Shown here in pieces: positions 35,579-44,642 of a stretch of 64,000 bases of DNA. How positions within the stretch are numbered: the stretch's first letter is position 1; every line of letters begins with the position of its first letter. The position numbers were made by a program, and so were the translations under genes. Source of the stretch: Altericroceibacterium endophyticum (lineage in GTDB: Bacteria; Pseudomonadota; Alphaproteobacteria; Sphingomonadales; Sphingomonadaceae); contig NZ_WTYT01000003.1 of NCBI RefSeq assembly GCF_009827595.1, positions 186,001 through 250,000 of the forward strand, in the 5' to 3' direction. Under the pieces are notes generated by a model. It did no database searches, was not told the DNA's origin, and was given only the letters and a program-made list of their open reading frames with translations.

Positions 35579-35603
35579 AACGGGCGAAAGTGAAACGCGT
35601 TCC
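35579..35603 (-). promoter_or_regulatory. EcfG-type general-stress promoter of the OmpA lipoprotein
   Basis: On the minus strand, GGAAC (35603-35599), a 16-nt spacer and CGTT (35582-35579) match the EcfG consensus exactly. The predicted transcript starts near 35572, giving a leader of about 60 nt. Confidence 0.75.
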
Positions 35604-35649
35604 AATCAGGCTTCGCGTTCTTATCCAAATCTGCTAGCTGAAAGCTATT

Positions 35650-36975
35650 GTGGCTCCATTTCCTTGGTTTGAACTCGCTATTCTTGTCGGACTGATCCTG
35701 CTCAACGGGGTCTTTGCGATGACGGAACTCGCCATCGTATCGGCGCGCACGGCCCAGTTGCAAATGGCCGCGGATAAAGGCAGCCGCGCGGCGCGCACGG
35801 CCATGGAGCTGGCGGCCGATCCCGGCAAGTTCCTCTCCACCGTGCAAATCGGCATTACCCTGATCGGGATCGTGGCCGGTGCCTATTCGGGCGCCACGCT
35901 GGGCGGACCCGTGGGCGAAAGGCTGGCGCTCACCGGCATTCCGGCGGACACCGCGCAGGATATCGGTTTTGCCTTTGTCATCGTGGTGACCACCTATCTC
36001 AGCCTGGTGGTGGGCGAATTGGTGCCCAAGCAGCTTGCCCTGCGCGCGGCGGAGCCCGTGGCCAAGATCATGGCACCGCCCATGAAGCTGCTGTCCAAAG
36101 TGGCCGCCCCGGTGGTGTGGTTGCTGGATGTGTCCTCCAACACGCTGATGCGCCTGCTCGGCATTCGTGCGCGCGGCGAAAACCGCCTCACATCAGAAGA
36201 GCTGCAGATGATTTTCGCCGAAGCCACGCGCAGCGGCGTGATCGAGGAAGGCGAACGGGCGATGCTTTCGGGGATCATGCGGCTGGCCGATCGTCCCGTG
36301 CGTGAATTGATGACCCCGCGTACAGAACTGGACTGGCTGGATCGTCAGGCGACCGAGGAAGAGATTCGCGCGGCCATTGCCAATTCGCCCCATTCCTTGC
36401 TGCCCGTGGCAGAAGGGTCGGCCGACAATGTGGTGGGCGTGGTGAAAGTGCGCGAGATTCTGGCGCTTCTCTTGCTGGGCGAAGGGGTTCAGCTGAACAA
36501 GCTGATCCGCAAGGCGGAAGTCGTGCCGGACCGGCTGGATGCCATGGATGCGCTGCGCATTCTGCAGCAATCGGGCACCGGCATGGCGATGGTGCATGAC
36601 GAATATGGCCATCTGGAAGGGATCGTCACCACGGCGGACGTGCTGGGCGCGATTGCCGGCAGTTTTGTCAGCCATCAGGATGAAGGCGAAGGGCCTGATC
36701 TGATCGAACGGCCGGACGGATCAACCCTGGTCTCCGGCGCCATTCCGGCAGATATGCTCAGCGAACGGTTTGGTATCGACCTGCCTGATGACCGCGAATT
36801 CGCGACCGCTGCAGGCTTCGTCCTCTATATATTGAAGCGCTTCCCCGCTGAGGGTGAGATGTTTGACGAGCAGGGCTGGCGTTTCGAAGTCATCGATATG
36901 GATGGCCGCAAGATCGACAAGCTGCTCGTGACGCGTCTTGAAGGTGCCGATCTGGCGGATAATCAAGAGGCCTGA
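35650..36975 (+). CDS. CNNM/CBS/CorC-domain membrane protein (hemolysin family, TlyC-like)
   Basis: 441 residues. The CNNM (DUF21) membrane domain spans about 1-200 with four hydrophobic segments and the conserved 'NGVFAMTELAIVSART' and 'LVVGELVPKQLALRAAEP'. A pair of CBS domains follows (about 215-340, 'VRELMTPRTELDWLD', 'GTGMAMVHDEYGHLEGIVTT'), then a CorC/HlyC domain (about 355-435). Such proteins act in Mg2+/Co2+ efflux rather than haemolysis. The GTG at 35650 is the only start before the first membrane segment. It converges on the DUF3035 gene; a long hairpin covers its stop. Confidence 0.9.
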   Translation: MAPFPWFELAILVGLILLNGVFAMTELAIVSARTAQLQMAADKGSRAARTAMELAADPGKFLSTVQIGITLIGIVAGAYSGATLGGPVGERLALTGIPADTAQDIGFAFVIVVTTYLSLVVGELVPKQLALRAAEPVAKIMAPPMKLLSKVAAPVVWLLDVSSNTLMRLLGIRARGENRLTSEELQMIFAEATRSGVIEEGERAMLSGIMRLADRPVRELMTPRTELDWLDRQATEEEIRAAIANSPHSLLPVAEGSADNVVGVVKVREILALLLLGEGVQLNKLIRKAEVVPDRLDAMDALRILQQSGTGMAMVHDEYGHLEGIVTTADVLGAIAGSFVSHQDEGEGPDLIERPDGSTLVSGAIPADMLSERFGIDLPDDREFATAAGFVLYILKRFPAEGEMFDEQGWRFEVIDMDGRKIDKLLVTRLEGADLADNQEA

Positions 36976-36998
36976 ACGCAGTCTCTGCGCCAGGCCTC
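36967..36998. terminator. Long hairpin at the convergent CNNM/DUF3035 junction
   Basis: GAGGCCTG (36967-36974) pairs with CAGGCCTC (36991-36998), and inside it CGCAG (36977-36981) pairs with CTGCG (36985-36989). It spans the CNNM stop codon and faces the DUF3035 stop at 37030. It lacks a T-run on either strand, so it is a terminator-like or mRNA 3'-end hairpin rather than a classic terminator. Confidence 0.5.
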
Positions 36999-37029
36999 CG
37001 AGCATTTCAGCAATTTCAGGTCAGGGCGC

Positions 37030-37443
37030 TCAGCCCGGGATATCGGCCCGTGCAGCCTGTCCGTCTCCTTCGGGAGCGGCAATGATGGTGCGGGTCGTCG
37101 TGCCCTTGTCCACCGTATTGGTGTCCGTATCGCCGACCGAGGAACGAATCCCCGGGTCAGCCTGACCGGCGCTGTCCAGCGCGCTGGTTTCCACGGAGCT
37201 GCGGGCAGCGGTGCCGCCAAACAATGTTTCCAGCGCCTGCTGGCTGGCGGTGCCTTCAGCCGGGCGGGGCGCGCCGGGCTTCGGCGGCGTCAGGTTGAAA
37301 TCCGGCGGGACCACCAGCGGCACCTGGCGCTGCACCGCGAATTCGTCAGGCCGATCGCGATTGAGCAGGCCGGAGCTGCCGCAGGCGGCAAGCAGGGCCG
37401 AACTGGCGGCGAGGAGGGCGATTGGGGTTGCTTTGCGCATCAT
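37030..37443 (-). CDS. DUF3035 lipoprotein
   Basis: 137 residues. The lipoprotein signal has a lipobox at 'ALLAACGS' (Cys21). The mature part begins 'RPDEFAVQRQVPLVVPPDFN', the conserved core of DUF3035, and ends in a low-complexity Ala/Thr/Gly region. In Alphaproteobacteria this gene commonly follows lspA. It has been suggested to be envelope-related, but no function is established. ATG 37443 begins the signal and has CGGAG upstream. It is the last gene of the ileS-lspA block. Confidence 0.82.
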   Translation of the reverse strand: MMRKATPIALLAASSALLAACGSSGLLNRDRPDEFAVQRQVPLVVPPDFNLTPPKPGAPRPAEGTASQQALETLFGGTAARSSVETSALDSAGQADPGIRSSVGDTDTNTVDKGTTTRTIIAAPEGDGQAARADIPG

Positions 37444-37480
37444 TTGATCTCCGCGGTCATGTCCGCTTTGGTTCGCTTTG

Positions 37481-37990
37481 CTATTTCTTGGGTTTCTCGC
37501 CCATGAATAGCGAGCGGGCAAGGATAATGAGAACGCCGATAGTGATCGCGGCATCGGCGATATTGAAAATCAGGAAGGGGCGGAAGGTCCCGATGTGGAA
37601 ATCGGCATAATCCACGACATAGCCAAAACGGATGCGGTCGAGAATATTGCCGAAGGCTCCGCCCAGGATCATGGCCAGGCCGATCAGATCCCACAGACGC
37701 TTCTCGCGCAGCATCCAGACGGCCACGACCAGCGCGATCACACTGGTGACGCCCACCAGCAGCCAGCGGGTTTCCGCCGAATCGGCCGTAAACATGCCCA
37801 GCGACACCCCGAAATTCTGGGTGAAGGTCAGATCGAAGAAGGGCAGCAGGTCGATATGGCGAACTTCAACCAGATTAAGCGGGCCGACGACCCACCATTT
37901 GACCAATTGGTCCACCACGAACAGCAATGCGGCAAAGGCAAAGGCGATGCCCCTGTCCCGTGTTACCTGATGGCGTGGCGGGGTGTTCAT
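37481..37990 (-). CDS. lspA: Signal peptidase II (prolipoprotein signal peptidase)
   Basis: 169-residue aspartyl protease with four membrane segments. It removes signal peptides from diacylated prolipoproteins in the inner membrane. The conserved regions are 'FTQNFGVSLGMF' and 'GAFGNILDRIRFGYVVDYAD' plus 'FNIADAAITIGV', which contain the two catalytic aspartates. The ATG overlaps the ileS stop (ATGA), the classic ileS-lspA arrangement. Several lipoproteins in this window are its expected substrates. Confidence 0.95.
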   Translation of the reverse strand: MNTPPRHQVTRDRGIAFAFAALLFVVDQLVKWWVVGPLNLVEVRHIDLLPFFDLTFTQNFGVSLGMFTADSAETRWLLVGVTSVIALVVAVWMLREKRLWDLIGLAMILGGAFGNILDRIRFGYVVDYADFHIGTFRPFLIFNIADAAITIGVLIILARSLFMGEKPKK

Positions 37991-40938
37991 TGCGCTTTGT
38001 CCAGCTCGGCCACGACCGCTTCGCAGCGGCCGCATAATGCACCATCTTCTGTCACTTCGGGCAGATGGCGCCAGCAGCGGCCACATTTGGCGGCGTCGGT
38101 CTTGCGCACCAGAACATTGTCGTCCGGGCCAAAATTGACGTTACCAGTGATGAACAATTGCGCCAGTTCCGCCTCGTCAAATCCAGCCGGTACGTCTTTT
38201 ACCGGAACAGTGACTTCGGCTTCCAGACTGGAGCGCACGATTTTCTCGCGCCGCAGAGGCTCGATCGCTTCCAGCACGCGTTCACGCAGATTGCGCAGTT
38301 CACTCCAGCGGGCCGTGTCGCTGCCAACCGATGGCACTTCGGGCCATTCGAGCAGATGGACGCTGGAGCTGTCGGGATAGCGTGTCTGCCACACTTCCTC
38401 AGCCGTGAAGACCAGCACCGGCGCGGCATAGCGCACCAGCGCGTGGAACAGCGTGTCGAGCACGGTGCGATAGGCGCGGCGTTCGATCGAGCCGGGCAGG
38501 TCGCAATAGAGGCGATCCTTGCGCAGATCGAAGAAGAAGGCCGAGAGGTCTTCATTGCAGAAATCGGCCAGCGCGCGGGTGTAATCATTATAGTCGTAAT
38601 CATCGACCGCCTTGCGCAGCCGCGCATCGAGCGCGCCGAGCAAATCGAGCATATAGCGCTCCAGCTCGGGCATATCGGCCACGTCGACGCGCTCGCTTTC
38701 GTCGAAATCGGCCAGCGCGCCGAGCATGTAGCGGAACGTGTTGCGCAATTTGCGGTACTGGTCGGCAACGCCCTTCAGGATTTCATCGCCGATCCGGTGA
38801 TCTTCGGTGAAATCGACCGACAGCGCCCACAGACGGATGATGTCGGCGCCATATTGCTCCATCACCTTCAGCGGGCTGATCGTATTGCCGAGGCTCTTGG
38901 ACATTTTCATGCCCTTCTGATCCATGGTGAACCCATGGGTCAGCACGGCCTTGTAAGGCGCGCGGCCACGGGTGCCGCAGCTTTCGAGCAGCGATGACTG
39001 GAACCAGCCGCGATGCTGATCACTGCCTTCAAGATAGAGATCGGCCGGGGGGCCGACATAATCGTGGGGCCGGGTCAGTTCGGGCCAGCGTCCGCTTTCC
39101 AGCACGAAGGCATGGGTGGAGCCGGAATCGAACCATACGTCGAGAATATCGGAGATCCGCTCATAATCGGCGAGGTCATATTTATCGCCGAGCAGATTCT
39201 GGGCATTGTCTTCATCCCAGGCATCGACGCCGCTTTCGTGGATCGCAGCAATGATCCGCTGATTGACTTCGGGATCGACCAGATAGTCGCCGCTTTCGCG
39301 GTGGACGAACAGCGTGATCGGCACGCCCCATGCGCGCTGACGCGACAGCACCCAGTCGGGCCGGCCTTCGACCATGGAGCGGATGCGGTTGCGGCCCTTT
39401 TCAGGGATGAAACGCGTTTTGGTCAGCGCATGGAGCGCCGTTTCGCGCAAGGTTGCCGTTGGCGCGGACACGGTCGCGGCAATCGCGCCGCCCACACCGT
39501 CCAGCGGCGCGGCATCGAATTCCAGCGTCTGCAGCGGTTGATCCATCGGCACGAACCATTGCGGGGTGCAGCGATAGATGACCTTCGCCTTACTGCGCCA
39601 GCTATGCGGATAGGAATGCAGCGTGCTCTGATCATTGCGGGCAGACAGCAAAGCGCCGACGTCGCTCAGATCGCTGCAGATCGGCCCATCGGGTGCGGTG
39701 AACTTGGCATTGATGACCGAATTCGACCGTTCATCGCTGCGCGGCAGCCACAACCAGTCATCGCGGTAACGGCCATCGGCCTCAACCGCGAAAACCGGCT
39801 TGATGCCATTGGCCTTGCACAGGTCGAAATCGTCCTCGCCATGATCAGGCGCGAGATGGACGATCCCCGTACCGGCATCGGTGGTGACGAAATCACCGGC
39901 CAGCATCGGGCGCAAATCAGCGTAGAAACCGCCAAGATGGTGCATCGGATGGCGCACCTTGGTCCCAGCAAGCTCGGAGCCCTTCAACGTAATGATGTTA
40001 CCAGAGGTATCAGCCACTTCAGTGAGCGGGAGTCCGGTACGCTCTTGAAATTCCTTGAACAGTGCTGAGGCGAGCAGAATTCGCTGTCCATGCTCAAGAC
40101 TGGGAACAGGTTGGCCCGGTTTAACTTCGTTGTCTTGATGTAGGATAATCTCGGCCAGCACGTAGTCCACGTCTTCGCCATAAGCGAGCGCCTGGTTGAC
40201 CGGGATGGTCCAGGGCGTGGTGGTCCAGATCACCGCATAGGCGCCGACCAGTTCCTTGACCGGGCTTTCAGCGATTTCGAACGCCACGTCGATCTGGGTC
40301 GAGGTGACGTCCTGATATTCCACTTCGGCTTCGGCCAGCGCGGTCTTTTCGACCGGGCTCCACATAACGGGCTTGGCGCCGCGATAAAGCTGTCCGGCTT
40401 CGGCGAATTTGAGCAGTTCGGTGACGATGGTCGCCTCGGCGGCGAAGTCCATCGTCAGATAGGGTTTGTCCCAGCGGCCGATAATGCCCAGCCGTTTGAG
40501 CTGTTCGCGCTGCACATTGACCCAGTTCTGGGCATAGGCGCGGCATTCGGCGCGAAATTCCTTGGGCGGAACCTCGTCCTTGTTCTTCTTCTTCTTGCGA
40601 TATTGTTCCTCCACCTTCCATTCGATGGGGAGGCCGTGGCAATCCCAGCCCGGAACATAGGGGGCATCCTTGCCCAGCAGGCTCTGCGTGCGGCAGACCA
40701 TGTCCTTCAGGATATGGTTCAGCGCATGGCCGATATGCATATCGCCATTCGCATAAGGCGGGCCGTCATGCAGGATGAACTTTTCGCGGCCCTTACGCGC
40801 TTCGCGCAGGGCGTTGTAAAGATCCTGTTCCTCCCATGCAGACAGAATGCCCGGTTCCTTCTGCGGAAGGCCGGCTTTCATCGGGAAGGGCGTCTTCGGC
40901 AGGAAGACGGTGGGTCGGTAATCGCGATCTTCAGACAT
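37987..40938 (-). CDS. ileS: Isoleucine-tRNA ligase
   Basis: 983-residue class I aminoacyl-tRNA synthetase. HIGH lies at 68-71 ('NGDMHIGHALNHIL') and KMSKS near 678 ('KGMKMSKSLGNTI'). The CP1 editing insertion ('TTPWTIPVNQALAYGEDVDY', 'TDAGTGIVHLAPDHGEDDFD') and the C-terminal zinc finger ('CGRCWRHLPEVTEDGALCGR') are present, so it is complete. Residues about 256-324 are encoded by a patch (about 39965-40170) of lower GC (about 53% by hand count) than the rest. It lies downstream of a GNAT gene and overlaps lspA. Confidence 0.95.
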   Translation of the reverse strand: MSEDRDYRPTVFLPKTPFPMKAGLPQKEPGILSAWEEQDLYNALREARKGREKFILHDGPPYANGDMHIGHALNHILKDMVCRTQSLLGKDAPYVPGWDCHGLPIEWKVEEQYRKKKKNKDEVPPKEFRAECRAYAQNWVNVQREQLKRLGIIGRWDKPYLTMDFAAEATIVTELLKFAEAGQLYRGAKPVMWSPVEKTALAEAEVEYQDVTSTQIDVAFEIAESPVKELVGAYAVIWTTTPWTIPVNQALAYGEDVDYVLAEIILHQDNEVKPGQPVPSLEHGQRILLASALFKEFQERTGLPLTEVADTSGNIITLKGSELAGTKVRHPMHHLGGFYADLRPMLAGDFVTTDAGTGIVHLAPDHGEDDFDLCKANGIKPVFAVEADGRYRDDWLWLPRSDERSNSVINAKFTAPDGPICSDLSDVGALLSARNDQSTLHSYPHSWRSKAKVIYRCTPQWFVPMDQPLQTLEFDAAPLDGVGGAIAATVSAPTATLRETALHALTKTRFIPEKGRNRIRSMVEGRPDWVLSRQRAWGVPITLFVHRESGDYLVDPEVNQRIIAAIHESGVDAWDEDNAQNLLGDKYDLADYERISDILDVWFDSGSTHAFVLESGRWPELTRPHDYVGPPADLYLEGSDQHRGWFQSSLLESCGTRGRAPYKAVLTHGFTMDQKGMKMSKSLGNTISPLKVMEQYGADIIRLWALSVDFTEDHRIGDEILKGVADQYRKLRNTFRYMLGALADFDESERVDVADMPELERYMLDLLGALDARLRKAVDDYDYNDYTRALADFCNEDLSAFFFDLRKDRLYCDLPGSIERRAYRTVLDTLFHALVRYAAPVLVFTAEEVWQTRYPDSSSVHLLEWPEVPSVGSDTARWSELRNLRERVLEAIEPLRREKIVRSSLEAEVTVPVKDVPAGFDEAELAQLFITGNVNFGPDDNVLVRKTDAAKCGRCWRHLPEVTEDGALCGRCEAVVAELDKAQ

Positions 40939-40949
40939 CGCGGTGGCGC

Positions 40950-41525
40950 TTACGTCGTTTCTCCGGATGCGGCAATATGCCGTTGATAAGGGATGCTCTG
41001 GATAAAGGCCTCTCGGCGGGTCTCCCAGATGGTCACATCACCGCCCCATGGCGGCTGCCAATCGCGCACCGGCTCCGCGCCAAGCCGCGCTGCAAGCGCT
41101 TCACTGCCCGCATTTCCTTTGAGAATACAGTGGATGATCGGATCGCGGCCGAGCACTTCCTGGCACCAGATCAGCGCAGCGGCCACGCCTTCCGCCGCAT
41201 AGCCACGCCGCTGAAATTCGGGAAAAATTGCCCAGCCAACTTCGAATCCGGGCCATCCGGGCGGGGAAAAAGGTCCGAGTCGCCCGATCGGCTGACCCGT
41301 TTCCCGCAGCTCGACGACCCAATTGCCGAAGCCATCGAGAGACCAGCTGCCATTGACCATCGCCATGGCGCGCCAAGCTTCATCGGGGGACAGGCCGCGC
41401 CCTTCGCGGGTGATCGTGCGGGCAAATTCATCCTTGCCCATCGCTTCGACAAAAGGCTGTTTGTCGGATGGCTGAAACCCGCGCAGGGTCAGGCGTTCGG
41501 TTTCAAGCACCGGAATGGTGAACAT
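40950..41525 (-). CDS. GNAT family N-acetyltransferase
   Basis: 191 residues. 'PVLETERLTLRGFQPSDKQP' starts the domain, the acetyl-CoA motif is 'FPEFQRRGYAAEGVAAALIW', and 'LKGNAGSEALAARLGAEPVR' follows, as in RimJ/RimL-like enzymes. The acceptor is unknown. I chose ATG 41525, about 10 nt after GGGAG; TTG 41534 lies too close to that site. It stands 11 nt before ileS and may be co-transcribed with it; a terminator separates it from ribF. Confidence 0.85.
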   Translation of the reverse strand: MFTIPVLETERLTLRGFQPSDKQPFVEAMGKDEFARTITREGRGLSPDEAWRAMAMVNGSWSLDGFGNWVVELRETGQPIGRLGPFSPPGWPGFEVGWAIFPEFQRRGYAAEGVAAALIWCQEVLGRDPIIHCILKGNAGSEALAARLGAEPVRDWQPPWGGDVTIWETRREAFIQSIPYQRHIAASGETT

Positions 41526-41591
41526 ATCAGGCAATCTCCCGTTTCTTTTGGGAGCAGCCTAGGCAAGTGATTCGCAAACGGCCAGAGCCGG

Positions 41592-41620
41592 AAAAACAGG
41601 ACCCGCGGGAGGGCGGGCCC
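41592..41620 (-). terminator. Rho-independent terminator after ribF
   Basis: On the minus strand GGGCCCGC pairs with GCGGGTCC (plus-strand positions 41613-41620 and 41599-41606, one G-T pair), followed by TGTTTTT. It ends the gpmA-purE-purK-folA-ribF transcript before the GNAT gene. Confidence 0.8.
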
Positions 41621-41637
41621 GTTCAAGGCCTGTGATA

Positions 41638-42561
41638 TCAGGCGAGCAATTCGCGGGCCTTGTCGCAATCTTGGCTCATCTGCGCGATCAATGCGTCCAG
41701 CGAATCAAATTTCGCTTCCGGCCGGATGAAGTGGTGAAACCGCACTTCGACTGTCTGATCGTAAAGTGACCCCGAAAAATCGAAGAAATAGGGCTCCAGC
41801 AATTCCTTGGGCGGCTGGAAAGTCGGGCGCACGCCCAGATTGGCCGCGCCTTTCAATTCCTGTCCCGTTTCCAGCAACCGCGCGGTCACGGCATAAATGC
41901 CAAAACGCGGGCGCAGATAATGGCTCATATCCAGATTCGCGGTGGGAAAGCCGATTTCCCGGCCGCGCTTGTCACCATGCTGCACGCAGGAACGAATGGC
42001 GAAAGGGCGCGTCATCAGCCGCGCGGCATTGAAGCAATCGCCGGCTTTCAGCGCATCGCGTACCCGGCTGGAGGAAACGGGCATGCCGCCATCCAGAACG
42101 GGCGGCACGGCGCGCGTGCCCATTCCGGCCTCCGCGCCGCAGCGGGCCATCAAATCGCGATTGCCGCCGCGATCCTTGCCGAAAGTGAAATCTTCGCCGG
42201 TGACCAGACCACCTGCGCCAATATGATCGCCCAGCAATTTATGGACGAAACCTTCTGCCGTGGTGGCGGCCAGTTGCTGATCAAAATGAAACACCAGCAT
42301 CGCATCCGCGCCGGCCGCCTCGAACAATTCCTGCCGCTGATCCAGCGTGGTCAGGCGGAAGGGCGGGACATGCGGCGCGAAATGGCGCACGGGATGCGGG
42401 TCGAATGTGGCGACAATCACCGGGCGGTTTTCACGCTTTGCCCAGGCCACGGCTTCGGCCACGACCTTCTGATGTCCCAGATGGAAGCCATCAAAATTAC
42501 CCAGCGCCACAATGGCCCCGCGCAAATGGTCGGGAATAGGTTCGCGATGATCGAGGCGCAT
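41638..42561 (-). CDS. ribF: Bifunctional riboflavin kinase/FAD synthetase
   Basis: 307 residues. The N-terminal FAD synthetase domain has 'GAIVALGNFDGFHLGHQKVV' (nucleotidyltransferase motif) and 'ATFDPHPVRHFAPHVPPFRL', with 'VSSSRVRDALKAGDCFNAAR'. The C-terminal kinase domain has 'GFPTANLDMSHYLRPRFGIY' and 'GAANLGVRPTFQ'. It converts riboflavin to FMN and FAD. The folA stop and this ATG share a base (TGATG); a GTG one codon earlier is possible. Confidence 0.95.
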   Translation of the reverse strand: MRLDHREPIPDHLRGAIVALGNFDGFHLGHQKVVAEAVAWAKRENRPVIVATFDPHPVRHFAPHVPPFRLTTLDQRQELFEAAGADAMLVFHFDQQLAATTAEGFVHKLLGDHIGAGGLVTGEDFTFGKDRGGNRDLMARCGAEAGMGTRAVPPVLDGGMPVSSSRVRDALKAGDCFNAARLMTRPFAIRSCVQHGDKRGREIGFPTANLDMSHYLRPRFGIYAVTARLLETGQELKGAANLGVRPTFQPPKELLEPYFFDFSGSLYDQTVEVRFHHFIRPEAKFDSLDALIAQMSQDCDKARELLA

Positions 42562-43052
42562 CACGTGCTCCGCTCCAATGTGACGAAGGAAAAGGCCGGG
42601 TTTTTACCCTCGGCCGGGTGGTGCTGCCGCGCTATTTCGCGCCAATCGGGTCCGGGGGCGTCCATTTTGGTGTCGCCGCCGGTTTCTTCGTGAATTTCGG
42701 TCAGTTCAATCCGGCTCGCACAGGGCAGGAACAGATCATAGATTTCCGCCCCGCCAATGATGGAAATGGTGCCCTTGCCGGCAATATCCATCGCCTGTTC
42801 GGGGGAATGGGCGACTTCGGCGCCCTCTGCCCGCCATTCCCGGTCACGCGTCAGCACAATATGGCGGCGCCCCTTCAGCAGGCCGGGCAGGCTTTCAAAT
42901 GTCTTGCGTCCCATGATCATGGGGGTGCCCTGCGTCAGAGCGACAAAATGCCTCAGATCCTCGCGGATTTTCCACGGAACCTGACCATTCTGCCCGATTG
43001 TGCCATCCTGCGCGCGGGCCACCACAAAGACGATTTCGCGGCCCGTATTCAT
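42561..43052 (-). CDS. folA: Dihydrofolate reductase
   Basis: 163 residues. It reduces dihydrofolate to tetrahydrofolate with NADPH. Motifs are 'VVARAQDGTIGQNGQVPWKI', 'EDLRHFVALTQGTPMIMGRK', 'TFESLPGLLKGRRHIVLTRD' and 'ISIIGGAEIYDLFLP'. The ATG overlaps the purK stop (ATGA) and the stop overlaps ribF. thyA, the usual neighbour, is absent; here folA sits between purine and flavin genes. Confidence 0.94.
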   Translation of the reverse strand: MNTGREIVFVVARAQDGTIGQNGQVPWKIREDLRHFVALTQGTPMIMGRKTFESLPGLLKGRRHIVLTRDREWRAEGAEVAHSPEQAMDIAGKGTISIIGGAEIYDLFLPCASRIELTEIHEETGGDTKMDAPGPDWREIARQHHPAEGKNPAFSFVTLERST

Positions 43053-44104
43053 GCGTCGATCCGGGTCACATGGCCCATCTTGCGACCGGGCCGAGCGTCC
43101 AGTTTGCCATAAAAATGCAGATGCGCCTGCGGGTCCTCCAGCAAAGCGAGCGCTTCTTCGCCGCTGGTGCCGATCAGATTGCGCATTTCCACCGAGGAGC
43201 CCACCGTGGCCGTATCGCCCAGCGGTAAGCCGCAAATGGCGCGAATGTGGTTTTCAAACTGGCTGGTGACCGCGCCTTCGGTGGACCAATGGCCTGAATT
43301 ATGAACCCGCGGGGCCATTTCATTGAAGACCGGCCCGTCATCCGTGGCGAAAAATTCCAGCGTCAGCACGCCGACATAGCCCAGTTTTTCAGCCGCTTCG
43401 GCAGCGAGCTTGCGGGCCACGGGCACTTGTTCGGCAATGGTCGGTCCGGCGGGCAGCACGGATTTGGCCAGAATGCCTTTCACATGGGTATTCTGCGCAC
43501 TTTCCCAGAAACAGATTTCACCATCGGCGCGCCGCGCCAGAATAACCGAAAATTCCCCGGCAAAGCGGACAAGCCCTTCATAGATCAGCGGTGTCTCGGG
43601 CAGATCGAGTTCTTCGGCCAGATCGGCCGAGGCGATGCGCCACTGGCCCTTGCCGTCATAGCCATCGCGGCGGGTCTTGAGAATTCCGGGCGCGCCGATG
43701 GAGCGGATCGCCTCTGCCATATCGGCTGCCGAATCGACCGGTGCATAGGGGGCCGGACGGCCACCCAGTTCGGTGATGAAGCGTTTTTCCAGCAGGCGGT
43801 CCTGCGCCACTTCAAGCGCGCGCGTGCCGGGGGCGAGTTTTTCCGCCGGGATCGCGGTCAGCGGTTCCACCGGTACGTTTTCAAACTCATAGGTGATGAC
43901 CGCGCAATCATCGGCAAAGGCAGTGAGCGCCGCCCTGTCATCCCAGTCCGCGCTGGTGAAGCGGGCACTGACATCCGCGGCGATGCTTTCTGCCTCGGGG
44001 GCGTATATATGGCAGCGATAGCCAAGCTGCGCTGCTGCCACCGCCAGCATTCGGCCCAATTGGCCGCCGCCCATAATTCCGATCGTCGCGCCCGGTTGGA
44101 TCAT
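43049..44104 (-). CDS. purK: 5-(carboxyamino)imidazole ribonucleotide synthase
   Basis: 351-residue ATP-grasp enzyme that carboxylates AIR to N5-CAIR with ATP and bicarbonate. The N-terminal 'IGIMGGGQLGRMLAVAAAQL' and 'VITYEFENVPVEPL' are PurK hallmarks, with 'EFFATDDGPVFNEMAPRVHN' and 'SGHWSTEGAVTSQFENHIRA' towards the end. ATG 44104 has GGGACGG upstream. It works directly with PurE, encoded 28 nt upstream. Confidence 0.96.
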   Translation of the reverse strand: MIQPGATIGIMGGGQLGRMLAVAAAQLGYRCHIYAPEAESIAADVSARFTSADWDDRAALTAFADDCAVITYEFENVPVEPLTAIPAEKLAPGTRALEVAQDRLLEKRFITELGGRPAPYAPVDSAADMAEAIRSIGAPGILKTRRDGYDGKGQWRIASADLAEELDLPETPLIYEGLVRFAGEFSVILARRADGEICFWESAQNTHVKGILAKSVLPAGPTIAEQVPVARKLAAEAAEKLGYVGVLTLEFFATDDGPVFNEMAPRVHNSGHWSTEGAVTSQFENHIRAICGLPLGDTATVGSSVEMRNLIGTSGEEALALLEDPQAHLHFYGKLDARPGRKMGHVTRIDA

Positions 44105-44132
44105 TTGCCGTCCCGTTTCATGCAGTGCTGTC

Positions 44133-44639
44133 TTATACCTCATCCGAAGGTGTTTCGGCCACCGCCACTGCGCGTGCGGCGCGCCATTTCTGTAACCGGT
44201 CGGACAGATCGGCATCCTGCAACGCCAGAATCGCCGCCGCCATCAATCCGGCATTGGTCGCGCCGGCTTCGCCGATCGCCAGGGTTCCGGTGGGAATACC
44301 GGCGGGCATTTGGACAATCGACAGCAGGCTGTCGAGGCCCGACATGGCCTTGCTCTGCACAGGAACGCCGAGCACCGGCAAATGGGTGAGTGCGGATAGC
44401 ATGCCCGGCAGATGCGCCGCGCCGCCAGCCCCGGCAATGATCACCTGATAGCCTTCATCCGCCGCGCGTTTGCCGAACATATACATCCGGTCCGGCGTGC
44501 GATGGGCTGAAACGATCTTCGCATCATAGGCGACGTTCAGTTCATCGAGGATATTGGCGGCGCGCTGCATCGTGGGCCAGTCCGACTGGCTGCCCATAAC
44601 GAGTGCGACCTTTGCGTTACCGCTGGCCTGATCCACCAT
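44133..44639 (-). CDS. purE: 5-(carboxyamino)imidazole ribonucleotide mutase
   Basis: 168 residues, class I PurE. It converts N5-CAIR to CAIR in purine synthesis. The family signature is '[20 protein letters not shown]', '[20 protein letters not shown]', '[20 protein letters not shown]' and '[20 protein letters not shown]'. The start is 3 nt after the gpmA stop, with AAGGAT inside the end of gpmA. Confidence 0.96.
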   Translation of the reverse strand: MVDQASGNAKVALVMGSQSDWPTMQRAANILDELNVAYDAKIVSAHRTPDRMYMFGKRAADEGYQVIIAGAGGAAHLPGMLSALTHLPVLGVPVQSKAMSGLDSLLSIVQMPAGIPTGTLAIGEAGATNAGLMAAAILALQDADLSDRLQKWRAARAVAVAETPSDEV

Positions 44640-44642
44640 AAC

